This document shows positions 36,378-45,962 of a stretch of 64,000 bases of DNA, in pieces. Origin of the DNA: Mycobacterium sp. ITM-2016-00317 (GTDB taxonomy: Bacteria; Actinomycetota; Actinomycetes; Mycobacteriales; Mycobacteriaceae); assembly GCF_002968295.1 (NCBI RefSeq), contig NZ_CP134399.1:5208001-5272000 (forward strand). Reading direction: 5' to 3'. The notes under the pieces are model-generated. The model was not told the origin of the DNA, ran no database searches, and worked only from the letters and a program-made list of their open reading frames with translations. A program made the position numbers and the translations under genes. The stretch's first letter is position 1. Every line of letters begins with the position of its first letter.

Positions 36378-37544
36378 TTGAACGCGACGCATGGCCACCG
36401 CGCAACGCGGGTGGGGACGAGCACCGACGACGTCCGACGGCGGAACCTGTCCGGCGTGCTCACCCTCGTACACCGCCGCCGCGCCGTCAGCCGCGCCGAG
36501 CTGACCCGGCACACCGGGTTGTCGCGCTCCACCACGAAGGACCTCGTCGAGGAGTTGGCGGCCAGGGGCCTGGTCGACGAGTCCCCGGCACCGCCGGTCT
36601 CGCAGGTCGGGCGCCCGAGTCCGATCGTGCGCCCCGGCGATCGGGTGGTCGCGGTGTCGGTCACCCCCGAGGTCGACGCCGTCACCGTCGGAGTCGTGTC
36701 GATGGGCGGCGAGGTCCGCGAGGTCGTCCGCCGCCCGACCGACCGGATACCCACGCCGGCCGACACCGTGGCCATCACGGCCGACGCGATCGCCGACATC
36801 CGCCGCAGCCTGCGCAGCGATCAGGAGATCACCGCCGTCGGTGTCGCGGTGCCGGGCCTGGTGCACGGCCCGGAGTCGTCGGTGCAGTTGGCCCCCAATC
36901 TGGACTGGCATGACGTGGAGATCGGCCAGATGCTCAGCAGCGCAACGGGATTGCCGGTCTACGCGGCCAACGACGCCAACGTGGGCGCCATCGCCGAACA
37001 CCTCTTCGGCAACCACCACGGCGCCGAGCACCTGATCTACGTCAACGGCGGCCCCAGCGGCATCGGTGCGGGATTCGTGGTGGCCGGCGGACTGCTGGGC
37101 GGCATTGCCGGATACGCGGGCGAACTGGGGCACACCTACGTCGGCGGCGGCGAGCAGTGCCATTGCGGCAGCGTGGGATGCCTGGAGACCGAGGTCGTGC
37201 AGGCGCCGCTGGCCCGGCTGGTCACCGAGTTGGACGGTGCCAGAGCGGATCCGCCCACCAGCGCCGAACTCGACGTGCTCAATCGCCAGGCCCGCGTGCT
37301 GGCGGTGGCTCTCGGCAATGCCGTGAACATGCTGAACCCCGGCCTCATCGTCCTCGGCGGATTCCTGCGGGTGTTCTGCGCCTACGCGGCGACGGCGCTG
37401 CGTGAGGAACTGGCGCGGCGAAGCATGGGTGCGCCGCGAAGCATGGTCCGGGTCGTGCCCGCCACACTGGGCGCCGATACTCTGGTCATCGGTGCCGCGG
37501 AGTTGGCGTTCGCACCTGTGCTGGCCGATCCCGGGAGGTTCTGA
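36378..37544 (+). CDS. xylR: ROK-family transcriptional repressor (XylR-like)
   Basis: The 388-residue protein has an N-terminal winged helix ([23 protein letters not shown]) and a ROK sugar-kinase-like domain with the zinc signature [20 protein letters not shown]. The combination is that of XylR/NagC repressors that release DNA on binding their sugar. TTG 36378 is chosen because GAAGGAGG lies 9 bases upstream. It is followed 1 bp later by xylB and is divergent from xylA, so it probably represses both. Confidence 0.88.
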   Translation: MNATHGHRATRVGTSTDDVRRRNLSGVLTLVHRRRAVSRAELTRHTGLSRSTTKDLVEELAARGLVDESPAPPVSQVGRPSPIVRPGDRVVAVSVTPEVDAVTVGVVSMGGEVREVVRRPTDRIPTPADTVAITADAIADIRRSLRSDQEITAVGVAVPGLVHGPESSVQLAPNLDWHDVEIGQMLSSATGLPVYAANDANVGAIAEHLFGNHHGAEHLIYVNGGPSGIGAGFVVAGGLLGGIAGYAGELGHTYVGGGEQCHCGSVGCLETEVVQAPLARLVTELDGARADPPTSAELDVLNRQARVLAVALGNAVNMLNPGLIVLGGFLRVFCAYAATALREELARRSMGAPRSMVRVVPATLGADTLVIGAAELAFAPVLADPGRF

Positions 37545-37545
37545 C

Positions 37546-38940
37546 ATGACGCTCGTCGCGGGTGTCGACTCGTCCACCCAGTCCTGCAAAGTGGTCGTCT
37601 GTGACGCCGACACCGGCCGCGTCGTGCGTTCTGCGTCGTCGCCACATCCCGGCGGGACCGAGGTCGACCCGAGATGGTGGTGGGAGGCGCTGCAGCGCAG
37701 CATCACCGCCGCAGGCGGATTCGATGACGTCGCGGCCATCTCGGTGGGCGCGCAGCAGCACGGCATGATCTGCCTGGACTCCGCCGGGCAGGTGGTACGG
37801 GATGCGTTGCTGTGGAACGACACCCGCTCCGCTGACGCCGCGGCGCAACTCGTCGGCGAGTTGGGCGGCCCCGCGGTGTGGGCCGACCGTGTCGGCGTGG
37901 TGCCGGTGGCCGCGATCACCGCGGCCAAACTGCGGTGGCTGGCCGACCACGAGGCGACGAGCGCCGATGCCACTGCGGCAGTGTGCCTTCCACACGACTG
38001 GCTGACCTGGCGGTTGACCGGCTCGTCGGACATCGCCGATCTGCGCACCGACCGTAGCGACGCCAGCGGAACCGGCTACTACTCCGCCGGCGCCGACGAC
38101 TACCAGTACGACCTCCTCGCGCTCGCCCTGCGCGGCCGCATCCCCACGGTGCCCCGGGTGCTGGGACCACGGGAGTCCGCGGGCACGACAACCGAGGGTG
38201 TTGCCCTGGGGCCTGGTGCGGGCGACAACGCCGCGGCCGCATTGGGACTGGGCGCAGGCGACGGCGACTGCGTGGTGTCGCTCGGGACCTCGGGCGTGGT
38301 CAGTGCCGTCGGCCGGACCGCGCCCCACGACCCCGACGGCATCGTCGCCGGATTCGCCGACGCGACCGGACGCCAATTGCCGTTGGTGTGCACCCTCAAC
38401 GGGGCGCCGGTGCTGGCCGCGGTCGCAGAGATGCTGTCGGTGGATTTCGACGAGTTCGACAGACTCGCCCTGTCGGCGCCGCCCGGTGCCGACGGGCTGG
38501 TCCTGGTGCCGTACTTCGAGGGTGAACGCTCCCCCAACCTGCCGCGGGCCGCCGGGGCGCTGCACGGTGTCACGACGCGGAACCTGCACCCTGCCAACAT
38601 CGCCCGGGCAGCGGTTGAAGGGCTGCTCAGTTCGATGTCGTTCTGCATCGACAAGATCGGCGAGCAGGGCGTCGACGCGAACCGCATCATCCTCGTCGGC
38701 GGCGCCGCCAGGTCCGACGCGGTCCGGCGGATCGCACCCGCGGTGTTCGGGACCACCGTGCGAGTGCCGACACCGGGCGAATACGTGGCGTTGGGCGCGG
38801 CCCGGCAGGCGGCATGGGTGGCGTCCGGGCAGCAGGCACCGCCGGCGTGGGAGATCGGAGACTGGGCGAGTTACGAAGCCGACGCGACGCCCCATGTGCT
38901 CGAGCAGTATCACTCCGCGGCGCCGCTGACCTTGCGGTAG
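37546..38940 (+). CDS. xylB: XylB, xylulokinase (FGGY family)
   Basis: The 464-residue kinase phosphorylates D-xylulose to xylulose 5-phosphate. It has [13 protein letters not shown] (phosphate 1), [22 protein letters not shown], a [10 protein letters not shown] segment and the C-terminal [13 protein letters not shown] adenosine motif. It completes the xylose route with xylA and the transporter. GGGAGG lies 8 bases before ATG 37546. Confidence 0.92.
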   Translation: MTLVAGVDSSTQSCKVVVCDADTGRVVRSASSPHPGGTEVDPRWWWEALQRSITAAGGFDDVAAISVGAQQHGMICLDSAGQVVRDALLWNDTRSADAAAQLVGELGGPAVWADRVGVVPVAAITAAKLRWLADHEATSADATAAVCLPHDWLTWRLTGSSDIADLRTDRSDASGTGYYSAGADDYQYDLLALALRGRIPTVPRVLGPRESAGTTTEGVALGPGAGDNAAAALGLGAGDGDCVVSLGTSGVVSAVGRTAPHDPDGIVAGFADATGRQLPLVCTLNGAPVLAAVAEMLSVDFDEFDRLALSAPPGADGLVLVPYFEGERSPNLPRAAGALHGVTTRNLHPANIARAAVEGLLSSMSFCIDKIGEQGVDANRIILVGGAARSDAVRRIAPAVFGTTVRVPTPGEYVALGAARQAAWVASGQQAPPAWEIGDWASYEADATPHVLEQYHSAAPLTLR

Positions 38941-38984
38941 GCGGCTTGTCGGAACTTGTCGGCGCCTGTTGGTAGCGTCGGGGC

Positions 38985-40268
38985 ATGTTCGAAAGTTTGT
39001 TCGATATCGACGAGGGGGCATCGCAGGCCGAGTTGCGGGCGGCCGTCGAGCGCTTCGAAGCCCTGAAGTCCGCCGCTGCGGCGGCGCAGGCGCGGGCGAC
39101 GGCGTTGTGGGCGGCCAAGCGCCGCGCCGCTGAGGAGGCCGCGGGGATTCCGGCGGCGAAGCGCGGGAAGGGCCTCGGCGCGGAGGTGGCGTTGGCCCGC
39201 CACGACGCCCCGGTGTGCGGCGGGCGGCATCTGGGGTTCGCGCAGGCGTTGGTGGAGGAGATGCCACACACGCTGGCCGCGTTGGAGTGCGGGGGGCTCT
39301 CGGAATGGCGGGCCACCCTGATCGTGCGGGAATCCGCGTGTCTGTCGGTGGCGCAGCGGAGGGAGTTGGACGCCGAACTGTGCGGCGACGTCACCAGGTT
39401 GGCCGGGTGGGGCAACAACCGGATCGAGGCCGAGGCCAAGAAGATCACCGCCCGGCTGGACGCGGCGGCCGTGGTCGCGCGGGGCCGGGCGGCGGTTGCC
39501 GATTGCGCGGTCAGTGTGCGGCCGGTGTCGGACACCATGATGTGTGTCAGTGTCCGGCTGCCCCTGGCCAAAGGCGTCGGCCTGTATGCGGCGTGTAAAC
39601 GAGCCGCCGACACCACCTTTGATGCGCGGCCGCGGGGCCAGGTGATGGCTGAGACGGTGTATGAGCGGGTGACCGGTCACCCGGCTGATGGGCCGGTGCC
39701 GGTGGCGTTGAGTCTGGTGATGGCCGACACGACGTTGGCCGGTGACGATGACGAGTTGGGTTGGCTCGACGGCTACGGCCCGGTCCCGGCCGGGTTCTGC
39801 CGGGCGCTGACCGGGGACGCGGCTGCTGACGCCGAGGCGAAGGCCACGCTGCGGCGGCTCTATCGGCATCCGGAATCAGGGCAGTTGGTGGCGATGGAAT
39901 CGACGGCCCGGAAGTTTCCGAAAGCACTGGCGCTGCTGTTGCAGCGCCGCGACCGCACGTGTCGCACCCCGTACTGCAATGCCCCGATCCGCCACCACGA
40001 CCACGCCGTGCCCGCCCGCGACGGCGGAAAGACCAGCGCAGGCAACGGGCTCGGGTTGTGCGAGGCGTGCAATTACGCCAAGGAAGCGCCGGGCTGGCGG
40101 GTGACCACCAGCGAGACGAACGGTGAGCATCGGGCCGAGTACGTGACCCCGACCGGGGCCACCTACACCTCGATCGCCCCGGTGCTGCCCGGGCCGCCGG
40201 TGCGACGACGGCTCAGCCTGGCCGAAGGCCGACTCAGCATCGACCTCGTCACCTTCGACGCTGCGTGA
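38985..40268 (+). CDS. 13E12-repeat family HNH endonuclease-domain protein
   Basis: The 427-residue protein has the DUF222 N-terminal domain and a C-terminal HNH domain with paired cysteines (CRTPYCNAP...HHDHAVPARDGG...CEACN). It is a member of the REP13E12 family repeated many times in mycobacterial genomes. Such genes serve as attachment sites for phiRv1-type phage elements in M. tuberculosis. Its cellular role is unknown. It overlaps the acetoacetate ligase gene by 20 bp tail to tail. Confidence 0.88.
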   Translation: MFESLFDIDEGASQAELRAAVERFEALKSAAAAAQARATALWAAKRRAAEEAAGIPAAKRGKGLGAEVALARHDAPVCGGRHLGFAQALVEEMPHTLAALECGGLSEWRATLIVRESACLSVAQRRELDAELCGDVTRLAGWGNNRIEAEAKKITARLDAAAVVARGRAAVADCAVSVRPVSDTMMCVSVRLPLAKGVGLYAACKRAADTTFDARPRGQVMAETVYERVTGHPADGPVPVALSLVMADTTLAGDDDELGWLDGYGPVPAGFCRALTGDAAADAEAKATLRRLYRHPESGQLVAMESTARKFPKALALLLQRRDRTCRTPYCNAPIRHHDHAVPARDGGKTSAGNGLGLCEACNYAKEAPGWRVTTSETNGEHRAEYVTPTGATYTSIAPVLPGPPVRRRLSLAEGRLSIDLVTFDAA

Positions 40269-42144
40269 CGTACCAGTCGAGAAGCGCGGGATCGTCGACC
40301 GCGCTGCGTTCGACGACCTTCGCGGGGTCTCCGCCCTGGAACAGCTTCTTGATCGGCACCTCGAGCTTCTTGCCGGTGCGGGTGTGCGGAACGGCGGGCG
40401 CGACGATGATCTCGTCGGGCACGTGGCGCGGCGACACCTCGGAGCGGATCGTGTCGTTGATGCGGTCGCGGAGTTCGTCGGTCATCTCGACATCGTCGGG
40501 CAGCACCACGAACAACGGCATCCAATAGCCGCCGTCGGGTTGCTCGGCGCCGATCACCAAGGCCTCCACCACTTCTGGCAGGCTCTCGACCGCCTGATAG
40601 ATGTCGGCACTGCCCATCCGGATACCGTGCCGGTTGAGGGTGGAGTCGGACCGGCCGTGCACGATCACACTGTCGTGATCGGTGATGGTGATCCAGTCAC
40701 CGTGGCGCCAGACACCCGGGAAGGTGTCGAAATAGGCCGAGCGGTAGCGCTCCCCGTCGGGGTCGTTCCAGAATGCGACGGGCATCGACGGCAGCGGCTT
40801 GGTGACCACGAGTTCGCCGACCTCGCCGCGCACCGGGTTGCCCGACTCGTCCCACGCATCAAGGGCGACACCGAGGTACGGCGCGGACAGTTCGCCGGGC
40901 CAGACCGGCACAGTGCGCGCGCCACCGATGAACGCCGACACCACGTCGGTGCCCCCGCTGATCGACGCGATCTGCACCCCCACGTGGTCGCGCAACCACA
41001 GCGACGACGACGGAGGGAGCGACGACCCGGTGATCCCTACGGTCCGCAGCGCGGACAGGTCGTGGGTGCGGCCGGGCTCGGCGTCGGCCTTGATGCAGCC
41101 CAGCACATAACCGGGGCTCGTGCCCAGCACCGTGGCACGGATCCGGGCGGCGATGCGCCACAACGAATCCGGCTGCGGGGCGTTCGGGCTGCCCTCGTAG
41201 CAGACGATCGTCGCGCCGACCAGCAGCCCGGCGACCTGGAAGTTCCACATCATCCAGCTTGGGCTGGTGTACCAGAAGAACGTGTCGTCGGGGCCGATGT
41301 CGGATTGCAGCGCAACGGCCTTGAGATGTTCGAGCACCACACCGCCGTGGCCGTGGATGATGCCCTTCGGCAGCCCGGTGGTCCCCGACGAGAACAGGAT
41401 CCACAGCGGATGCTCGAACGGCACCCGGACCGGTTCCCACGGGGCGTCACTGCGTTCGGCGAGGTCGTCGGTCGAGAACGTCGCCTTCAGTGTCGGCAGC
41501 CCGGCCGTGACGGCCTTCACGTCGTCCCGCTTGTCGCGGTATTTGCCGCCGAACAGGTAGCCGTCGGAGGCGACCAGCACCGTCGGTTCCAGCTGCCCCA
41601 GCCGGTCCAGCGCCGCCTTGGCCGAGTAGTCCTGGCCGCATGCGCTCCATACCGCGCCGACGCCGGCGGTGGCCAGGAACGCGATGACCGTCTCCGGGAT
41701 GTTGGGCAGGTAGCCGACGACGCGGTCCCCCGGGCCGACGCCGGCCGCGCGCAGCTTCTCGGCGAACGCCGCGGCACGTCCGAGCAGGTCGGCCCACGAC
41801 ACCTCGCGGTCGGGTCCGTCCTCGCTGACGTGGATGATCGCCGGCCGGTCGGTCCGGGCCTGCCGCACGACGTGGTCGACGTAGTTCAGCGTGGTGCCCG
41901 GAAACCAGGTGACGCCGGGCATTTCCGATCCCTCGAGGACACCGGAGTGCTCCCCGAGCTCGAAGTAGTCCCACAGCGCACCCCAGAAGCCCTCGACGTC
42001 CTCGACCGACCACCGCCACAGGGCCTGGTAGTCCGCGAACGTCTTCCCGGTGCGTTGTTCGGCGAAGCGCGCGAACGCCGTGACCTGCGCCCCCGTGATG
42101 TCCTCGTCGGTCGGCACCCACTGCGGTTCGGTCGTCACCGTCAC
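40249..42144 (-). CDS. Acetoacetate--CoA ligase
   Basis: The 631-residue ANL-family ligase has WILFSSGTTGLPKGIIHGHGG, SISGGTDVVSAFIGG, WRHGDWITITDHDSVIVHGRSD and a C-terminal TGKKLEVPIKKL lysine motif. It matches acetoacetyl-CoA synthetases in length and in its N-terminal acs-type domain, and converts acetoacetate plus CoA and ATP to acetoacetyl-CoA. GTG 42144 overlaps the dehydrogenase stop (GTGA); an in-frame ATG at 42156 is the alternative. It is co-operonic with the 3-hydroxybutyrate dehydrogenase and the MHS transporter. Confidence 0.9.
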   Translation of the reverse strand: MTVTTEPQWVPTDEDITGAQVTAFARFAEQRTGKTFADYQALWRWSVEDVEGFWGALWDYFELGEHSGVLEGSEMPGVTWFPGTTLNYVDHVVRQARTDRPAIIHVSEDGPDREVSWADLLGRAAAFAEKLRAAGVGPGDRVVGYLPNIPETVIAFLATAGVGAVWSACGQDYSAKAALDRLGQLEPTVLVASDGYLFGGKYRDKRDDVKAVTAGLPTLKATFSTDDLAERSDAPWEPVRVPFEHPLWILFSSGTTGLPKGIIHGHGGVVLEHLKAVALQSDIGPDDTFFWYTSPSWMMWNFQVAGLLVGATIVCYEGSPNAPQPDSLWRIAARIRATVLGTSPGYVLGCIKADAEPGRTHDLSALRTVGITGSSLPPSSSLWLRDHVGVQIASISGGTDVVSAFIGGARTVPVWPGELSAPYLGVALDAWDESGNPVRGEVGELVVTKPLPSMPVAFWNDPDGERYRSAYFDTFPGVWRHGDWITITDHDSVIVHGRSDSTLNRHGIRMGSADIYQAVESLPEVVEALVIGAEQPDGGYWMPLFVVLPDDVEMTDELRDRINDTIRSEVSPRHVPDEIIVAPAVPHTRTGKKLEVPIKKLFQGGDPAKVVERSAVDDPALLDWYVTQRRR

Positions 42145-42887
42145 CGCGCGCTCCATCCGCCGTCCATCGTGTACGACGCCCCCGTCACCATGCCCGCCAC
42201 AGGCGATGCCAACCATGCGACCAACGCGCCGACCTCCTCAGGTTCCACGAGACGCTTCACCGCGCTCTCCTTGAGCAGGATGTCAGAGATGACCTGATCC
42301 TCACCGATGTTGTGCGTTCTGGCCTGGTCGGCGATCTGCCGGGTCACCAGCGGGGTCCGGACGTAGCCCGGGTTGACGCAGTTGCTCGTGACACCGTGCG
42401 GTCCGCCTTCGAGCGCGGTGACCTTGGACAACCCCTCCAGGGCGTGCTTGGCGGTGACGTAGGCGACCTTGTACGGCGATGCCCGCAGGCCGTGGATCGA
42501 CGAGATGTTGACGACCCGCCCGAACTCGTTGCGGTACATGTGCGGCAGCGCGGCGCGGATCAACAGGAACGGTGCCTCCACCATCAACGCCATCATCGAG
42601 CGGAACTTCTGCGGCGGGAACTCGGCGATCTCGGCGATGTTCTGCACGCCGGCGTTGTTGACCAGGATGTCGGTCTCCAGGCTCAGCCCCTCCAGCGCCT
42701 CGACATCGAGAAGGTCCAGCACCCAGGCGGTTCCCCCGACCTCCTGTGCGACCGCCTTGGCCGCCACGCCGTCCACGTCGGCGACGGTGACCTCGGCCCC
42801 CTGGTCGGCCAGCGCCCGGGCGCACGCAGCGCCGATACCGCCTGCACCACCCGTGACCAGGGCGGTGCGACCGCGCAGACCACTCAT
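42141..42887 (-). CDS. D-3-hydroxybutyrate dehydrogenase (SDR)
   Basis: The 248-residue SDR has TGGAGGIGAACA, NNAG, catalytic Ser in VNISSIHGLRASPYK, YVTAKHA for Tyr/Lys and NPGYVRTPLV, the last two being typical of 3-hydroxybutyrate dehydrogenases. It oxidises 3-hydroxybutyrate to acetoacetate, feeding the ligase beside it. The ATG overlaps the transporter stop (ATGA). Confidence 0.88.
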   Translation of the reverse strand: MSGLRGRTALVTGGAGGIGAACARALADQGAEVTVADVDGVAAKAVAQEVGGTAWVLDLLDVEALEGLSLETDILVNNAGVQNIAEIAEFPPQKFRSMMALMVEAPFLLIRAALPHMYRNEFGRVVNISSIHGLRASPYKVAYVTAKHALEGLSKVTALEGGPHGVTSNCVNPGYVRTPLVTRQIADQARTHNIGEDQVISDILLKESAVKRLVEPEEVGALVAWLASPVAGMVTGASYTMDGGWSAR

Positions 42888-44254
42888 ACCAGGCCGGCCT
42901 TGGCCAGCTGCTCTCGATCGGCCTCGTCGACGTCGTGCAGGTCGATGCCGTTGGTCTCGCGGGTGAACCACGCGGCGACGAGCGTGATCGCCGCGGCGCC
43001 TGCCAGATAGACCGCGATCGGGACCCAGGTGCCGAACCGGTCCAGCAGCCAGGTGGCGATCGCCGGGGCCAGCGATCCCGCCACGATCGACGTCACCTGA
43101 TAGCCCAGCGACACACCCGAATACCGCATGCGCGTCGGGAACATCTCGGCCATGATCGCGGGCTGCGGCGCGTACATGAACGCGTGAATGACAAGTCCGA
43201 GGATGACCGCGCCCATGATCATCAGGTAGTTACCGGTGTTCATCATCGGGAACGCGAAGAACCCCCAGGTGGCGGCCAGCGCAGCGCCGCCGATGTACAC
43301 CGGTCGGCGCCCGAACCGGTCGGCCAGCCGGCCCACCTGCGGCACAACGATGAAGTGTACCGCGTGCGCGGCCAGCAGATACCACAGGATGTCGCTGGTG
43401 TCGGCGCCGACGTGCGTCTTGAGGTAGACGATGGAGAACGTGACCACGAGGTAGTACATGATGTTCTCCGCGAAGCGCAGTCCCATCGCGGTGAAAACCC
43501 CACGGGGATAACGCTTCAGAACCTCGAACACGCCGTAGGACACGGCCTTGACCCGCTCGACCTCCTCCTGCGCGGCGAGGAAGATCGGCGCATCGGTGAC
43601 CTTGGTCCGGATGTAGTAGCCGACGAGCACCACCACCGCGGAGAGCCAGAACGCCACCCGCCAACCCCACGACAGGAACGCGTCCTCGGACAGCACCCCG
43701 GTCAGCACCAGCAGTACGACGGTCGCCAGCATGTTGCCGACCGGCACGGCCGCCTGTGGCCAGCTGGACCAGAACGCGCGCTGCTTGTCGGGGCTGTGCT
43801 CGGCGACCAGCAGGACCGCGCCGCCCCATTCCCCACCGACCGCGAAGCCCTGCAGGAAGCGCAGGGTGACGAGCAGGATCGGCGCCCAGACCCCGATCTG
43901 CGCGTACGTAGGCAGACACCCCATCAGGAACGTCACCGCGCCGACGAGCAGGATCGCGAACTGCAGCAGCTTCTTGCGGCCGTACTTGTCCCCGAAGTGC
44001 CCGAAGACGATGCCACCCAGCGGACGCGCGATGAAGCCGACCGCATAGGTCAGCAGCGCGGCGATGAGCCCGGCGGCCTCACTCGTCCCCTCGGCGAAGA
44101 ACACCTTGTTGAACACCAGCGTGGCGGCGGTGGCGTAGAGGAAGAACTCGTACCACTCGACGACGGTGCCCGCCATCGAGGCGACCACCACCCGCTTGAG
44201 GCCCGTCGTGATCGGCCCCTGACCGTCCGTCCGTGCATCGTGTTGCGTGCTCAT
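42884..44254 (-). CDS. Metabolite:H+ symporter (MHS family MFS)
   Basis: The 456-residue protein has 12 predicted helices and MHS marks: MAGTVVEWYEFFLYATAA in helix 1, GHFGDKYGRKK loop and RFLQGFAVGGEWGGAVLL in helix 4. It is an alpha-ketoglutarate/shikimate-type symporter; the two following genes suggest 3-hydroxybutyrate or acetoacetate as substrate. It is first in the operon and divergent from the LysR gene. Confidence 0.85.
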   Translation of the reverse strand: MSTQHDARTDGQGPITTGLKRVVVASMAGTVVEWYEFFLYATAATLVFNKVFFAEGTSEAAGLIAALLTYAVGFIARPLGGIVFGHFGDKYGRKKLLQFAILLVGAVTFLMGCLPTYAQIGVWAPILLVTLRFLQGFAVGGEWGGAVLLVAEHSPDKQRAFWSSWPQAAVPVGNMLATVVLLVLTGVLSEDAFLSWGWRVAFWLSAVVVLVGYYIRTKVTDAPIFLAAQEEVERVKAVSYGVFEVLKRYPRGVFTAMGLRFAENIMYYLVVTFSIVYLKTHVGADTSDILWYLLAAHAVHFIVVPQVGRLADRFGRRPVYIGGAALAATWGFFAFPMMNTGNYLMIMGAVILGLVIHAFMYAPQPAIMAEMFPTRMRYSGVSLGYQVTSIVAGSLAPAIATWLLDRFGTWVPIAVYLAGAAAITLVAAWFTRETNGIDLHDVDEADREQLAKAGLV

Positions 44255-44345
44255 CGCGCACCTTTCCTATGTGACGCCCACCACAGATGTCAGTGAGTAT
44301 TCCTGCAGCTACCCCACGCGGCAATGGCCAAAACCGCAGTACACA

Positions 44346-44361
44346 TCTGCGAAAATGCAGA
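44346..44361. promoter_or_regulatory. Inverted repeat at the lysR start
   Basis: TCTGC-N6-GCAGA is a perfect interrupted palindrome ending 1 bp before the GTG chosen for the LysR gene. It resembles a LysR-type operator (short inverted arms, T at one end and A at the other) and may mediate autoregulation and control of the divergent operon. Confidence 0.4.
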
Positions 44362-44362
44362 G

Positions 44363-45274
44363 GTGTCTTCTCCAGTCCGCAGGCCCAGTGCGGACGACCT
44401 GCTGGTTCTGCTGGCGGTCGGCCGCACGGGCCGGTACACCACCGCGGCCGACGAGCTGGGCCTGAACCACACCACGATCAGCCGCCGCATCGCCGCGCTG
44501 GAGCGGGCCATGGGTGGGCGGGTGCTGGCCCGCGTCGCGGGTGGCTGGGAGCTGACCGATCTCGGACGCGAAGCCCTGGCTGCGGCCGAGGCCGTCGAGA
44601 ACGCGGTCCGGTCGCTGGCCACCGACACCGCCGGGCAGCGGGCGCTGGAAGGTGTCGTGCGCATCTCGGCCACCGACGGGTTCTCCGCGTACATCGCCGC
44701 GCCGGCCGCGGCCGCGGTGCAGCGCAAGCACGCCAAGGTGGCGGTCGAGATCGTGGCCGCCACGCGTCGGGCCAGCCAGCAGCGCTCCGGGCTGGACATC
44801 GAGGTGGTCGTCGGCGAGCCGAAGGTGCACCGCGCCGAGGCACTACCGCTCGGCGACTACTGCCTGGGGCTGTACGGCTCGCGCGACTACCTCGACGAAC
44901 ACGGCGGACCGGTCGATGTGGACGACCTTCGCCGGTTCCCGCTCGTCTATTTCATCGACTCGATGCTCCAGGTCGACGATCTGGACGTGGCCGCCAGTTT
45001 CGCCCCGGCCATGCGGGAATCCGTGACGTCGACGAACGTGTTCGTCCATGTCGAGGCCACCCGCGCCGCGGCCGGACTGGGCCTGCTGCCGTGCTTCATG
45101 GCGGACCGCCATCCCGATCTGGTGCGGGTGCTGCCCGCCGCGGTGTCGATCCGGCTCACCTATTGGCTGGTCGCCCGCGCCGAGACGTTGCGCAGGCCCG
45201 AGGTCGCCGCGGTGGTCGACGCGCTTCGGGAACGGATGGGCGACCAGCACCACGTGCTGCTCGGCGAGTGGTGA
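44363..45274 (+). CDS. LysR-family regulator of the ketone-body cluster
   Basis: The 303-residue protein has an N-terminal winged helix (GRTGRYTTAADELGLNHTTISRRIAALE) and a LysR effector-binding domain. GTG 44363 gives the usual family length; ATG 44324 would add 13 residues. It is divergent from the MHS transporter, dehydrogenase and ligase operon, so it is the likely regulator responding to 3-hydroxybutyrate, acetoacetate or their CoA products. That is inferred from position. Confidence 0.8.
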   Translation: MSSPVRRPSADDLLVLLAVGRTGRYTTAADELGLNHTTISRRIAALERAMGGRVLARVAGGWELTDLGREALAAAEAVENAVRSLATDTAGQRALEGVVRISATDGFSAYIAAPAAAAVQRKHAKVAVEIVAATRRASQQRSGLDIEVVVGEPKVHRAEALPLGDYCLGLYGSRDYLDEHGGPVDVDDLRRFPLVYFIDSMLQVDDLDVAASFAPAMRESVTSTNVFVHVEATRAAAGLGLLPCFMADRHPDLVRVLPAAVSIRLTYWLVARAETLRRPEVAAVVDALRERMGDQHHVLLGEW

Positions 45275-45283
45275 GGCGAACCT

Positions 45284-45315
45284 TTATCCACAGGAGTTAT
45301 CCACAGTGTGGATGA
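45284..45315. other. Cluster of DnaA-box 9-mers between convergent genes
   Basis: TTATCCACA occurs exactly at 45284-45292 and 45297-45305, 13 bp apart in the same orientation. An inverted near-copy (TGTGGATGA, 8 of 9) follows at 45307-45315. ATCCACA and TGTGGAT form a perfect palindrome around one base. The cluster fills the 42-bp gap between the lysR and tetR stops. No dnaA/dnaN genes are nearby, so this is not an oriC by context. Confidence 0.55.
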
Positions 45316-45316
45316 A

Positions 45317-45880
45317 TCACACCGGTGTTATTTCACCGAGCAGCAGACGGGTGGCGTCGCGGACCACCTCGCCGCGGCTGCTGCCGGGGTGGTCGGCTGC
45401 GATCAGGTGGTCACCGATCACCAGCGAGAAGGCGAGCATCGCCCGCGCCTCGACCTGGGCCGGGTCCTCGACGAGGGTCGCGAGGAGTTCGCGCAGGTAG
45501 TCCATCCGGCGGTTGTCCACCTGCCGCAGCCGGCGCGCCACCTCCCGGTCACGCCGCGCCCAGTCCCGGACGGCGAGGTCCAGCGGGAGCAGCTCAGGGG
45601 AGAACGTCAGCGCGCCGGCCCGGGCGACCTTGCTCCGCGCGCCGCCGCCCTCGGCCTCGACCCGCGCCCGCACCTCGTCGATGCTGCGCTGCTCCCAGGT
45701 GTCGAGCATCGCCTCGACGAGGTCGCCCCGTCCGCCGAACTGCCGGTAGAACCCGCCCCTGGTGACGCCGAGCCGCTGGGCCAACACCTCGACCCGCACG
45801 GCGTCGGGCCCGTCGGCAGCGAGCAGGGTGAGTCCGGCGTCGATCCAGGCATCCCGGGGTGTGCGCACAGGTGGCGGCAT
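45317..45880 (-). CDS. TetR-family regulator
   Basis: The 187-residue protein has a TetR helix-turn-helix at about residues 25-50 (VEVLAQRLGVTRGGFYRQFGGRGDLV) and a ligand domain. ATG 45880 is chosen since it gives normal length. Divergent from a 158-residue DUF2867-like gene, with a perfect palindrome between them, it should repress both itself and that gene. The inducer is unknown. Confidence 0.82.
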   Translation of the reverse strand: MPPPVRTPRDAWIDAGLTLLAADGPDAVRVEVLAQRLGVTRGGFYRQFGGRGDLVEAMLDTWEQRSIDEVRARVEAEGGGARSKVARAGALTFSPELLPLDLAVRDWARRDREVARRLRQVDNRRMDYLRELLATLVEDPAQVEARAMLAFSLVIGDHLIAADHPGSSRGEVVRDATRLLLGEITPV

Positions 45881-45920
45881 GGCGTTCCGATCGTCGGTCG
45901 ACTCTTGCCCTTCCACCCTA

Positions 45921-45951
45921 CGATAGATACAGTACTGTTCTGTATCTATCG
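45921..45951. promoter_or_regulatory. Perfect TetR-type operator palindrome
   Basis: Twelve-base arms (45921-45932 and 45940-45951) are exact inverted copies separated by 7 bp. The palindrome lies 40 bp from the tetR start and 12 bp from the start of the plus-strand gene, covering its ribosome-binding region. Confidence 0.82.
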
Positions 45952-45962
45952 GGAGGTCGCTG

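Noticed and set aside
45284..45315. Origin of replication
   Set aside because: DnaA-box matches are present but there is no AT-rich unwinding region and no dnaA, dnaN or rnpA nearby.
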